Assembly (NCBI GenBank): GCA_012934845.2
Contig: WNNJ02001180.1
Location: 335,534 to 399,533, forward strand
Reading direction: 5' to 3'
DNA length: 64,000 bases
Source of the DNA: Pomphorhynchus laevis
Taxonomy: Eukaryota > Acanthocephala > Palaeacanthocephala > Echinorhynchida > Pomphorhynchidae
The notes under the pieces were generated by a model. The model saw nothing but the letters and a program-made list of their open reading frames with translations, ran no database searches and was not told the DNA's origin. Below are positions 1 to 10,280 of this stretch, piece by piece (the stretch's first letter is position 1; each line of letters begins with the position of its first letter). The position numbers were made by a program, and so were the translations under genes.

Positions 1-290
1 CATCGCTGGTTTGTATTCGAACAAAATTCGGCAGCGTATACTTGCGCCCGACGGAATTGATAAACAAAAAGCATTCCAGATTGCAAGAACCATAGAATCC
101 GCCCAAGCTCAAGTGATCACTTACCAACACCAGTCAGACTTTCAAGATAATGCCGTATCGAACAATGTTTACGCTACACATAAGGATTGTGATATGCTTG
201 ATGACAACGTTTTGACCGTAACTAGTTCATTCCAAATACAGAAACCGATGCTATTTTTGTGGAGGTAACAAACATCAACGTCATCAATAT
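1..290 (+). mobile_element. Ty3/gypsy-like gag fossil (partial)
   Basis: The window opens inside a gag-like sequence. A stretch around KAFQIARTIESAQAQ resembles the end of the Ty3/gypsy capsid region, and a CCHC zinc-knuckle pattern (CYFCGGNKH...C) follows near 247-292. In living relatives this protein packages the element RNA. The copy is a broken fragment that continues off the left edge of the window. It ends at about 290, where the duplicated R segment starts. No LTR can be assigned to it. The identification rests on family resemblance seen by eye. Confidence 0.55.
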
Positions 291-496
291 TGTCCATGTT
301 AGCAATCAAATTAATTTTTGTTGTCCTTCCTCCCCTAATATATTTTGTAATTTAATTGGCCTTGGCCCTGCTTCTCTGTTGCTTTGAATATTAAGAACCG
401 CTATGTGATTATATAATTATTCCTGATTACTCTTTGTGTATTCAAATACATGTCATAATATCTGTTAATCAGGTCATAAAAATACTGAGTAATAAA

Positions 497-1650
497 TATT
501 ATCGTCTTATTGCTCGCTCTTTTATGGTTTCCATTTTCAGATCATTAGGTGGATTAAAAAATTTCTTATCTTTGCGGTCATTCCAAGTAAGAGTTGATGG
601 TGTTCTTTCAAAGAGCTATAGGGTGCTTTCCGGTGTACCTCAAGGATCTGCTATTGGTCATCTTCGTTTTGTCGTATTTCTTAATGGCTTGCTCCTGCGT
701 TTAAATAGCCCTGTTTTAGCATATGCTGATGATTTAAAAATCTAGACTGCTGTTCGTACTCCTACCGATTGTCAGTCACTACAGGATCACATGGACTGCC
801 TTACTGAATGGTGTGAAGCCACTGAACTCATGTTAAACGTTGATAAATGTGTTTTGATGAGAATGGGGAAGGCTACTTCGTCGTTCCAGTATCACATTGG
901 TAGTTAGTTATTAAATGAAGTTGAACACCATAAAGACTTAGATGTAATAATTCATCGCTCTCTTAAGACACGATTGAATAGTGAGCACGCAAGGATAAAA
1001 GCAACTAGGGCATTGTACTACATCAAAAATAAATTTCTCAGACTGTCACCTCCAATGCTTAGTATCTTATTTTCTTCACTAGTCCGCCCTCATAAGGAGT
1101 ACTGCATCCCTGCATGCTTTCCAACCACTAAGCGAGAATTGCTCGACTATGAGTAGGTACTGAAAAGAGGTTCAAGGATATGCTTTAGGGCTGGAACGTC
1201 CTACCCCATGCGGCTGCGTGCGCTAGGGATAAGCTCAATTCGTGACAGATTTGTTTTACTAGACTTGTCCTGCATTTGAACAATTGTAAACAAACTTGAT
1301 GGCTTCCCCGCTAAAACCCTTGGATTGAGAAGTAGGACATTACGCGGTTACTCGAAATCGCTGTATAAGAGGCACCATTCTCAATTGTCTGCCAACTTTC
1401 GACTGTCACATCGCGCGCTCAACTTGTGGAATGTGTTGCCTGAGGAAGTCGTCACTGCTTCTTCGATGAAGCACTTCAAGTGACTGTGCCTAGCATGGAT
1501 GGAGAATCGACACTCACACTTCAACGGATATCTTGAATCCTGCTGATCCTGATTCTAACAATTTACTGAATTAATTTGTATTTTTTGATTAGGCAAATCA
1601 GCTTCCCAGGTAAAGCCTTGTGTTTAATAATAAAGAATCTCAAATAATAA
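497..1650 (+). mobile_element. LINE C1, CR1-group, 5'-truncated and decayed
   Basis: This is the C-terminal half of a non-LTR reverse transcriptase. Reverse-transcriptase block B reads SGVPQGSAIG near 628-657 and the catalytic box reads YADDLKI near 721-741. The thumb/C-terminal region follows (LVRPHKEYCIPACF near 1081, LSHRALNLWNVLPEE near 1405-1450). The frame is broken by several stops and shifts, for example a TAG directly after YADDLKI and another after LLDYE at 1154. The 3' end resembles those of copies at 10.2 and 59.2 kb (a GTAAAGCCTTGTGT-type tail and AATAATAAA). The endonuclease and the first half of the RT are missing. Confidence 0.8.
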
Positions 1651-1768
1651 TAAAGATTTAGCCAAGATAATCAATTGCGATCTGTGAATTTTTACTTTGA
1701 TTTCCTCTGATGCAACTTGTAAAGAGTCTTTGACTCACTGTGTTGTCTATATAATAAAAAACTCTCAA
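1651..1768 (+). mobile_element. LINE D 3' remnant
   Basis: The first bases encode the same tail as LINE D copies at 10.3 and 13.0 kb (NKDLAKIINCDL, then stop). They are followed by the same 3' untranslated sequence, ending in an ATAATAAA-type tail. Only about 120 bp survive, because LINE C1 abuts the remnant directly. The overlap at the junction is the simple sequence AATAAAG. Confidence 0.6.
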
Positions 1769-2149
1769 ATTAAAAGAATCCGAATTATAGAAAATTTTAG
1801 TATATTAAGGTATTTACTTTTCTAAACGTGAAAATAGTGGATTTTAATAAGTGATATGATTTTTTCATTTTCATTTATATTCACATTTCTTTTTACACCA
1901 TATTTGTGTTCAATGTCTTTTATAAATGTGATATAATGTATTCTATTGATGTCTTAATGCCCATTAAAAGTTTGACCTTATGTCCGTTATAGTGCTGTTA
2001 GGCTTCCAGTATTCGTCTTTGAGTTTTAAGGTTGGTATTTAAACTCGAATAGGAACAGTAAGGATATATTTATTTCGAGTGGCAAATGCATGCCAACGGC
2101 GCGCTTACCAAGCCCACTAATAATAAGTTAGCAGAAGAGTTCAGTGTAT

Positions 2150-2335
2150 ATATTCAGTCCGTTCGTTAATATTGTTTGTTCAGTTAGATCGTTCAGTTCA
2201 TTCGTTCAGGCCGTTCGTTCAGGCCGTCCGTTCAGACCGTTTGTTCATACCGTTCATAAATCCCGTTCGTTTAGGCCGATCATTTAGTATGTTTATTTAG
2301 TCCATGCATTCAGTTCGTCCAATTGATAAACTTGT
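2150..2335 (+). repeat. GTTCGTTCAG-type minisatellite
   Basis: Degenerate short repeats built on CCGTTCGTTCAGNCCG units, about 11-15 bp long. A few units of the same family end R copy 2 (about 13513-13556). A larger array in the opposite orientation lies at 36130-36390. No gene is seen inside the array. Confidence 0.8.
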
Positions 2336-2591
2336 CTTGCTTATACTATCCTCCTCCTTTCTCAGCACGGGCTTGGTACCGGCTATTGGCGGAGATGATG
2401 TTGATTTAGAAGCCTTTATAGTCAATTTTTACTGTTTAGATGACGCATATTTTTATGAAATTGTGAGTGTGCCCGCATAACTATATTTTATATTATGCCT
2501 TAATATTTTGATATTTCAGCTAAATCACATGATAGTACGTGAAGTGTTTAGTTATTTCTTTGCACTGACGTTTTATAAGCAAATCAGTTAA
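2304..2591 (+). CDS. Candidate two-exon small secreted peptide (unrecognised)
   Basis: An ATG at 2304 opens a frame whose first residues look like a signal peptide: a basic start, then a hydrophobic run (KLVLLILSSSFLSTGLVPA). An acidic stretch follows (GGDDVDLEAF). The frame meets a perfect donor, GTGAGT, at 2463 after exactly 53 codons. A TTTCAG acceptor ends at 2519. Splicing this 57-nt interval keeps the frame for about 23 more codons to a TAA near 2591, giving about 76 residues. Unspliced, the frame stops after 58 codons. I recognise no family. The start lies at the edge of the minisatellite and no promoter is evident, so this may be chance. It may equally be the first exons of a longer gene. 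Confidence 0.2.
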
Positions 2592-2599
2592 ATTCCAAC

Positions 2600-3060
2600 A
2601 ACCTGTAATCTATAAACTTATCTCTATTAAGTGAACATTTCCGAGCTAGTTAGATGTTTTAATCTGTTTAAAACTCCTTTTTTAATTTATGAATTTTTAT
2701 ATGCAGCTAACCGTTCCTAATGATTATTATTGCATTTCTATTAAACCTTAATTCGTGCCCCACACTTATCAGCAGTCCAGGTTGAATGATTTTGCATTAA
2801 CAGTACTTTTTAATAATAGCGGCCTTGACCGCATTGTATATTCGAAAGCCGCAAATATTGTCAGTTAATTAAATGCTTTTAATCCTAAATCACGGTATCA
2901 TCAGCTCTTACGACATAATGTTTTTAAACCAATAAACCAAGTTTCTTTATATTTGAATCCTCTTAGTAAATACATTTATTTATGATGTAATTAGAATTTC
3001 GAACAGAAATATATTCATTTATGATGTAATGATAAAATATAGGCACTATATGTTATATAT
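2600..3060. other. AT-rich interval, nothing recognised
   Basis: Low-complexity AT-rich DNA. I see no long ORF, RNA gene or clear element terminus. A near-duplicate phrase (AATATATTCATTTATGATGTAAT and a close variant, 2967-3030) is the only repeat noticed. Confidence 0.5.
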
Positions 3061-3065
3061 ATATA

Positions 3066-3117
3066 TAGTTTAAAGAAATACCAGGAATACATGTATTCCT
3101 GGTATTTCTTTAAACTA
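3066..3117. repeat. Perfect 52-bp palindrome
   Basis: The left 26 bases are the exact reverse complement of the right 26, with no spacer (centre at ...AATACATGTATT...). It sits between a short TA run (3053-3066) and the long TA microsatellite. Its outer bases (TAGTTTAAAG) also occur at the start of the second 361-bp unit at 3610-3619, which suggests one end of that repeat was folded back and copied. Confidence 0.9.
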
Positions 3118-3164
3118 ATATCAATCTGCATCCAATATGGATCCCAGGCGACGGTATTCAAACG

Positions 3165-3165
<1 letters not shown>

Positions 3166-3255
<90 letters not shown>
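3166..3255. repeat. (TA)n microsatellite
   Basis: About 90 bp of pure TA dinucleotide. It gives a spurious tyrosine-isoleucine ORF when translated. It bounds the left end of the 361-bp tandem repeat. A second TA run (3870-3909) bounds the right end. Confidence 0.95.
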
Positions 3256-3258
<3 letters not shown>

Positions 3259-3864
3259 AGGCTATGCCCATGCTACTACGTTAGCAAATTCTCGGAGATG
3301 CCTTTTAAATATATCACAAGGCAGCCGAAACGACTGATGGTAGTTCACCCTACTGATGAGTGCTGCCGGCTACTATCAGATCGTCTAGGAGTGATAAGGA
3401 AGTCTGCTCTGCATGTAATCGAACTCCGGTTTTTGGCAAAATTTACAATTATGAAACTGAAGCTTTTTAGCTCCCGGAGCACAGTTTTACACATTCTACG
3501 ATTAAATTATAAAAACGTATCCGACAAAGGGATCCTGTGAGAAAGCAAGCAGCGACAGCAATTAAAATTCCTGCCGAATAAAATTAGGATGATCCGGAAA
3601 GCACGTTGTTAGTTTAAAGAGGCTATGCCCATGCTACTACGTTAGCAAATTTTCGGAGATGCCTTTTAAATATATCACAAAGCAGCCGAAACGACTGATG
3701 GTAGTTCACCCTACTGATGAGTGCTGCCGGCTACTATCAGATCGTCTAGGAGTGATAAGGAAGTCTGCTCTGCATGTAATCGAACTCCGGTTTTTGGCAA
3801 AATTTACAATTATGAAACTGAAGCTTTTTAGCTCCCGGAGCACAGTTTTACACATTCTACGATT

Positions 3865-3871
<7 letters not shown>
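3255..3871. repeat. 361-bp tandem repeat, about 1.7 copies
   Basis: Unit 1 spans 3255-3615. Unit 2 starts at 3616 and is cut off at about 3871 by a TA run. The two copies differ at only a few bases over 256 bp, so the duplication is recent. The unit contains CCGAAACGACTGATGG and CTACTGATGAGTGCTGCC, with a GGCAGC/GCTGCC complement. These are fragments like those of hammerhead or Penelope-terminal sequence, but I could not complete a canonical ribozyme. No coding capacity is evident. Mobile origin is possible because both ends sit in TA runs. Confidence 0.85.
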
Positions 3872-3912
<41 letters not shown>

Positions 3913-4329
3913 ATATAAATTATATAATCCTCTCATCTCTCATAAAAGTATATATTATGTTTATACACATTCAACAGTTACTCGCACTATATGTTCATTT
4001 CTATATATTAAACAAGCAAATATTTTCCAGTGCCTATATGACAATCTCGGATTTAAATTCTAAATGAAATAATTTATATTTAATCTTCACAATATATGCT
4101 TCTAATGCATATCATTTATTTACTTGTGCATTTTCAACAATTTACTACACAACAATACATTAACCTAATATTTTGCATCCTATATTCTATCTTTATAACA
4201 CGCTTGCTGAATATATACAATTCATCACATGTATCTCATATGTCTCAAGCCTACGGGGAATATTACTATGAATAAAACTGCTAATTACACACATAGACTT
4301 AGATCTAGGAATGCTCCTGATAGAGATCG
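3872..4329. other. TA run and AT-rich interval without genes
   Basis: 3870-3909 is a TA microsatellite. The remainder to about 4330 is AT-rich with no recognised coding or RNA feature before the first LINE E1 similarity. Confidence 0.5.
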
Positions 4330-7300
4330 ATCGGTTCTTTTGGCAAACGTATCTTAATCTATTTTAGAGAATTCTCAAGAACGACTCAAAGACGATATAG
4401 GGAGTCTTAGGTCGATATTATCACATGTTCTATGTTATTGTGACTCTGAAGTGGTTGGGAGCATGAGATTAGTTGCTCTGTTCAGACTGGGTAAGAGTAG
4501 TCTTCCCAATGACCATCCGCGTCTTCTTAAGGCCGTCTTTTGTGAACAATGCTGAGTTAATCCTTCATAATTCATTTTGCCTTAAAGGATCAAACGTTCG
4601 GCTCTTGAAGGATCTTGATCCTACGGAGCGTAAGAGGCACATTGCGACTAGGAAAGAACTTAAGGATCGTGTTGCTCTTGGTGAAACCAACTTGCATGTT
4701 AAAAATTTTCGGGTGGTGAGGCCACGAATAATAATTGTATGGAGCCCTTTAGTTTTGTCGCCTAGCGCAGATTCACAGATGTCGGAGAGCGCTCTCATAT
4801 AGGTCATTGCTGACTATATGATTTGGAATCTGATCTATTCAGACAATGCGTGGAAATACTATTTGGAGTGATAAAAAACAGAGCTGTAATATACTATACT
4901 GCAATATCCGTAGTATAAAGCGTAAAATAGATGAACTGAGATTTCGTGTTGACCAAAACAAGCCTAATATAGTCGGAATTAGCGAATATTGACTGCACGG
5001 TGATGTAGTTGATGGCGAGATTTCCATACATGGTTATACGCTCTTTCGAAGGGACCGGGCAGGTGATATAGGTGGATGAGTGGTACTTTATGTACGTAAT
5101 GATGTCAATATTACATTTTTGCATTCTTCCTCTGGTAAAGTCGAGAGTTTGTGGGGTCTGATTAGATTTCCTAATGCAGCGCCAGTTGCAATTGGGGTAG
5201 TGTATCGTACACCTTTGGCTGCCACGAGTAGGCTTATTGACGAGTTAGAATATTATACTCTAAACAATACTAGTACGTTAGTGATTAGTGACTTCAATAT
5301 GCCTAGTGTTAATTGGAATACATATACAGCGCTCTCTAGTTGTGATGGTGAGTCTAGTGCTCTTTTAGAAAGTATCACTTACTGTGGTCTTAGTCAACAT
5401 GTTTGCAGTAACACTCGTTTTGCAAAGGACAATAGTTCTCTTTTGGATATTTGCTTATGCTCTAATAGTCAGATTGTTAGCAGCGTTCAGCTTGAAACAC
5501 CGATTGGACTATCGGATCATTGCCTGGTAGTTGCTAAGTTAAGATTCTCTTCGAGGGTAAGTGGAGATATTAGTGATAAACGAGAGGTTAATGTTTTTAA
5601 GACTGGTATCGCTGCAGTCTCCTTACTGTTATCGAAAGTATAGTGGCTAAACCCTAATCTCGTAGGTGTACACGAAGCATGGCAACAATTTCGAGAGACT
5701 ATGTACTTCTTAATAGTGAAATATTCTCCTCTAAGATATGTGGGTTGCCGTAAGCAGGCGCCTTGATTTGATTATGAATTGCGATCTGCTTGGAAAACTC
5801 GTAACTCAGTGTTTAGAGATTTTAAGGATGGTCAATGTGCATATGATGATTACAAGGACTCAAGAAATTTGTTTAATGCTTTGAAAAAGCAAAAACGATT
5901 TGCGTTTGAGAAATCTCTAGCAAAGCGATGCTTGTATAATGTGAGATCACTTTTCAGGTATGTGCCCGGTCGTAGAGCACCTAAATCTTTGATTGTTCAG
6001 CATTTTGACGACTTTACTGTTGATGTACTCTCGGAGCGTTTTTCTGCGCACTATGTAGCCGTGGTAGAGCATGAGAATATTCCCCGAGTAGAACAGCAAT
6101 ACACTCTTGTGTCATTTGCTTCACCTGTCACCTGTCTTGATTTTGACATTTCCAAAATGATCTTGCCTGGGGACGTTTATAAAGAATTATGTCGCCTAAA
6201 ATCATCCAACTCCAAGGGTCCCGACTTGCTTCCTTCTGTTTCTCTACTTAGCTTGGCTAGCTCGATATTTGGTCCGTCGTGTGACTTATTTAGACAGCCT
6301 ATTCTTAATTGTGCTCTTCCGAATGTCTGAAAGCAGTCTGTAATCCATCCGATTTTCAAAGGAGGTGCTCGCTCATCGGTTGATAATTATAGGCCAATCA
6401 GTATAACTTGTGTATGCTGTCGAATTTTGGAAAAGCTTGTGCATGATTTTATGGTTGATTTCTTCAGTAGGAATAATGTATTAGATCCTGAGCAGCACTG
6501 GTTCAGAAAGGGTCACTCTACTGTCTCCAATTTGCTCTTTGCTCACTGTTCCTGGTCAGAAAACAAGACGAATTATGTAGATACCGACATCATATTTTTC
6601 GATTTTTCAAAAGCGTTTGATCGAGTTGATCATGACCTGCTTCTTATGAAACTGACAAACACAGGACTTCCTATTGCTCTTGTTAATTGGATCAGGGCCT
6701 TTCTGCACCAACGAAGCTTCATAGTGCGTGTTGATAATACACTATCGTCGGTTAGGCCTGATCACATTGGTGTTCCTCAGGGATCCGTTTTAGGTCCACT
6801 GTTATTCAGTATATATGTAAATGATTTACCTGCAACCATTTGCTCGTCAGTGCTATTGTATGCTGATGACTTATAGATTTGCAGGGGTGTTTACTCGAGT
6901 AATGATATTAGCATTTTACAGAGAGATATTGATAGGGTCGAGTTATGGGCGGCGAGCAACAAGCTTGTGATGAATGTCACCAAATGCAAACACATGCGTG
7001 TTCTGGGTAAAGTTGTAAAGTCCCCGTCTGCAGTTCAATACACTTATTGTGGTCGTCAAATAGATAGTGTTGTAAGCCATAAAGATTTGGGAGTGTTGAT
7101 TGACCACAACCTGAGAACTGCCCCACATACCGCTCTTGCATGTGCCAATGCTAATATAATAGTAGGGGTCATTAGGCGCACATTCTTAACTCTTGATCCG
7201 GTTGCTCTTTGGCCTCTAATTTTGGCTCACGTTCTGAGCCGGTTGTTGTATGCGGCCCCTTGTGTATACCCATGCACAGTTGGGGAACACTTGATCTCTG

Positions 7301-7775
7301 AGAGAGTGCTTCGTCGTGCAACAAAGTTGGCGCCGATCTTGGCGCAAATGCCCTATGAGTGTCGTTTGCAATGTCTTAAGCTTGAGACAGTTTCTTGGAT
7401 CCATCAGTATATCGATATGAAAATGGTGTGGCGAGTTCTTCGTTCTTCAAATCATTCTCTTCGGGTGTGTTTACAACTGCGACAGTCAGCATTCCTTCGC
7501 GGACACAGTTTGACTTTGAGCCGGAATTTAGTGAAAAAGTCCCGGTGTATACAATTTCAACGAAGAGTAGTTGGACTTTGGAACAAACTGGATGGAGAGA
7601 CTGTTTCCTGCAGTGGTGCCTCAGCATTCAAGTCCGGATTACGGATGGATCCTGCTATGCGCAAGGAAGTGTTCCCCTATAGATGTGAACAGTTTTTATG
7701 ATTTTGTTGATTTTTATTTCATGTGAACCGGCTATTTAAGCGCCTGCTTGTAAGCCGTTGAAACAATAATAATAT
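4330..7775 (+). mobile_element. LINE E1, CR1-like, nearly full length but decayed
   Basis: The order of parts is that of a two-ORF non-LTR retrotransposon. An ORF1 remnant (about 4375-4800) matches the ORF1 of LINE E2 (FRLGKSSLPNDHPRLLKA; ETNLHVKNFRVVRPR). The endonuclease follows (CNIRSIKRKIDEL near 4903; VVYRTPLAA; ISDFNMPSVNW near 5284-5316; GLSDHCLVVAKL near 5503). Then the reverse transcriptase: FFDFSKAFDRVDH near 6596-6634, GVPQGSVLGPLLF near 6770-6808, YADDL near 6859-6873. A long C-terminal frame runs to 7701. The 3' end carries AACAATAATAATA at about 7761. In-frame stops interrupt the endonuclease (near 4991 and 5078), the link to the RT (near 5641 and 6328) and the RT just after YADDL. 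The copy is therefore dead. Confidence 0.85.
6967..7701 (+). pseudogene. LINE E1 RT C-terminal frame (244 aa)
   Basis: The longest uninterrupted frame of LINE E1. It begins after the catalytic YADDL box and covers the thumb and C-terminal region typical of CR1-group polymerases (KDLGVLIDHNLRT; AHVLSRLLYAAPCVYP; LRGHSLTLSRNL; VVGLWNKLDGE). It lies in the same element as the polymerase upstream but is separated from it by the stop after YADDL, so it is not an independent gene. The close match in layout to LINE D1 (10285-11094) identifies it. Confidence 0.8.
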
Positions 7776-8204
7776 CTGATTTTTACGTCATAAAATAAAG
7801 TAAATATTTTTGTTTAATGAAAATGAAAAAAAATATTTCATTTTTTATAAAATGAAATATTTTGAATTTATTTTTTATTTAATTAAATAAATAATGATAA
7901 TATTTTGATCACCTGTGCTGCAACAATGACAAAAGAATTGCAGAACAATTAGGTTTAAAGCACTAGTTTAGAGAAACTTGGTATCAAAATTTATTGTTCA
8001 TTTAGTGGTCACAAAATTTAGTGTTCACAAGGAAATCATTTTTGTCCTGCAATCGTTTTTATTCTTTATTCGAATGATGTTTTATTCTAACTGTTGTAGA
8101 AATTCTAAACGGTAAAATAACATATGACGATTATTAACATTATAAATACGGAAAATATATTACGTAAAAATCGGCATTTCTTGTAATAAGCTTATCTTTA
8201 GTGG
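7776..8204. other. AT-rich interval
   Basis: Very AT-rich DNA with an imperfect inverted repeat around 7815-7865 (AAAATGAAA... / ...TTTCATTTT). No gene recognised. Confidence 0.4.
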
Positions 8205-8483
8205 TTGCTAAAAGTAAAAAAAGTAGTACTAAACGTATCATTACTATATTCTAAATTACAAGGAGTTCGTATGCCGATCACTCCAATGACATTTATCATT
8301 AACATAATCATAAAAATAGTTATAAACTTGCTCATCGTATTGTTGTCCGGGTTTTACTTTTATAGAACATTGAAATGCATTTTTGATGAGACAAAAAGCG
8401 CCAATTGTACCGAGTATCAATTTAAAGCGATACAGTCAGATAAAACATTTCAATTTATCAATAAAATATTGCAATACAATTAA
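8205..8483 (+). CDS. Hypothetical 92-aa ORF with one membrane segment
   Basis: An isolated ORF in AT-rich DNA. From about residue 25 it has a long hydrophobic run (MTFIINIIIKIVINLLIVLL, continuing SGFYFY) that would make one transmembrane helix. A short, more polar tail with cysteines and lysines follows (CIFDETKSANCTEYQF). A second ATG at 8271 would begin just before the membrane segment. I recognise no family. No intron signals, poly(A) signal or LINE similarity set it apart, and an ORF of this length is not improbable by chance. Confidence 0.15.
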   Translation: MLKVKKVVLNVSLLYSKLQGVRMPITPMTFIINIIIKIVINLLIVLLSGFYFYRTLKCIFDETKSANCTEYQFKAIQSDKTFQFINKILQYN

Positions 8484-8639
8484 TACTTATTTTGAATAAT
8501 CTTTGGAGGCATATTACTATCTCTATTGCTTAGATAATGTAATAATTATACTTCAATATTAAAATAAATAATTCAAATAAAATACAATAAAAAATAAAGT
8601 TGCTACTGATATTAGAGATCTCAACCAAACGAAAATGCT

Positions 8640-9130
8640 TCAGCTCATCCACATCATCAGGCATTCTTCCTTTTGTGTCGTGGCCAAAACTCTCACGGCG
8701 TTTCCTCGCTAAACGCCCAAGCTAATTTTCTGAAATAGGTAGAACGTTGAAAGAGAGTATCATGTCGCTCTCTTGAGGCAGCGTCCAATATCTCCATTGA
8801 GAGACAGCTCGGACTCGCTAAGCGCTCTATGCATTTTGACTTCAAAATGGGAGGGAATAATGAGACTGGTAAAGGTCGCGAAATTTCTGTCGCTTTCCGT
8901 TCCTCTGTCGATATGGCTGCACCTATTGCTTGTTGTGGCGCGTGCCCGACGTTGATGACTGCCATAGTGTCTACGCAAGTTGCATCTCACAGGAGACATT
9001 TGCCTTGGAACCAGGAAAAACAGTCACTCTATTGAGCAGACGTCTGTCTAACATTCATTGATTGGGCGGCTCCAGAATGTTGGAGGCGTTGACAGTAGTT
9101 AAAGCGCGGCTGATAACGCTATTTATTTCA
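8640..9130. other. GC-richer island of unknown origin
   Basis: About 490 bp with visibly higher GC and several CpGs, flanked by very AT-rich DNA. It is open for 60-90 codons in several frames on both strands (8829-9035 +, 8693-8965 -). No frame shows a family I know. The left edge contains CATCATCAGG, which is read on the minus strand as CCTGATGATG, a phrase often found in transposon termini. It could be an exon, a promoter island or an old repeat. Confidence 0.35.
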
Positions 9131-9517
9131 GCATGCTTCGGATATCGACCCGTTGGCCAAAAAATTCAATATTTTAACCGTGAAGAAATAAATATAATTA
9201 TAAGTATATATGTTTATAATAAATTATACTAATAATTAAAAAGAGACAATCGAGTACATTCTACAAGAACAATCAAATTTTACCATCAAATAAGAAACAA
9301 TTTCAAATTATTTTACGTTGCTTTGATTTAAAATTCGTACTAAGTAGTTTCATTTTGAGTGAATATTTATTTTTTATAAACGGCTATGACTACCAACAAG
9401 GACTGATTTGTTAGATCTATTTAATAAATAAAATATTATAATTATAAAAAATAATTATAATTATAATAATATTATAATTATTTAAAATATTAACTATTAT
9501 ATTTTCTTTTTTTCTGC
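9131..9517. other. AT-rich interval
   Basis: AT-rich simple sequence, including repeated ATAATTATAATTATAATA at 9425-9480. No gene recognised. Confidence 0.4.
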
Positions 9518-10280
9518 AGTGAACCAGCTAATTAAGCCATGTTTCATGTGCTGTTGAAACATTAACATCGTGATCTTGGCATACTTATGCAATCGTCACT
9601 TAAAACTAGAATGGATACTGAAAGACGTTGCAGTTCAGCAAGGAAGATGATTTATCTAATTAAAACTTGTTTCTTGTCAATATCTCCTCAGTGTTTTGCT
9701 CGGCTATATAATGTGCTTGTTCGTCCCCATATCGAATATGCTATCCAGGCATCATTCCTTTCTACAAGAGGTGAAATGAGGGATTTAGAGAGAATTCTAC
9801 GTCGTGACAGCAAGCTCGTTCGAGGATGTAAAATGATGAGTTATAGCGATCGTTAAACTTCAATAATCATGATATCAGTGCAAGCCAGACTACTCGTTCT
9901 GGATATGTTTGCGATGTGGTCTATAGTAAATGGGATAGACGGCTATCCTAGTGAATGTGTTGAATTGAATGTCCGACAAAGTCACAAAGGTCATTATCTC
10001 GCGTTACGCGCACCACAAATTGGAAGGTCGACAATGGTATCGCGATTGTCACGCATAGTGAGAAAGTTGTGGAACGCATTGCCTTGCGACATCATGACTT
10101 CGTCATCATTGATCCAATTCAAAGCCATGGTCAACACTTCGATAAGACACGCTGATCAAGGCAAACATTGGAAGTTCTTATCCTTGGTTTGGTTGTAATT
10201 GATATGTTTGTTGCATGTGTTGTAATGTACGATGAGCGGGCAAAACGGCCTTTTCGGTCAAAGCCCTGTATATAATAATT
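9518..10280 (+). mobile_element. LINE C2 C-terminal fragment with an E-type tail scrap
   Basis: 9518-9565 resembles the 3' end of LINE E1 (GTGAACCAGCTAATTAAG and GTTGAAACA). It is followed without a gap by the C-terminal part of a CR1-group polymerase in two frames: 9587-9856 (VLVRPHIEYAIQASF) and 9869-10198 (ARLLVLDMFAMWSIVNGIDGYP; IVRKLWNALPCDI). The 3' untranslated part (GGGCAAAACGGCC near 10237) ends at about 10280 in TATAATAATT. There it meets the 3' end of LINE D1, which runs in the opposite direction. A stop at 9856 separates the two frames. Confidence 0.75.

Larger units (their letters stand above)
285..2150 (+). repeat. Duplicated segment R, copy 1 (split by LINE sequence)
   Basis: Two blocks, 285-497 and about 1651-2150, match 12292-12510 and 13004-13556 closely and in the same order. 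The left block carries the shared text GTCATAAAAATACTGAGT. The right block runs through the end of a LINE D copy into a unique-looking tail that contains TATTTAAACTCGAATAG. Between the blocks, this copy holds LINE C1 and the other holds LINE D2. R is therefore either a duplicated genomic segment or an unrecognised repeat that already contained a LINE D insertion. A third, weaker match to the start of R lies at about 11812-11860. Confidence 0.65.

Noticed and set aside
3324-3380. Type II hammerhead in the 361-bp repeat
   Set aside because: GGCAGC/GCTGCC and CGAAAC...CTGATGAG fit stem II, but 22 nt between them cannot make both stem III and stem I with a valid cleavage site.
3400-3440. tRNA-like B box (GAGTTCGATTAC on the minus strand)
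   Set aside because: No A box at the right distance and no cloverleaf.
3091-3540. 149-aa ORF with a long Ile-Tyr run
   Set aside because: It is the TA microsatellite read in frame, followed by the noncoding 361-bp repeat.
5080-5643. 187-aa ORF as a host gene
   Set aside because: It is the endonuclease of LINE E1 (ISDFNMPSVNW, GLSDHCLVV).
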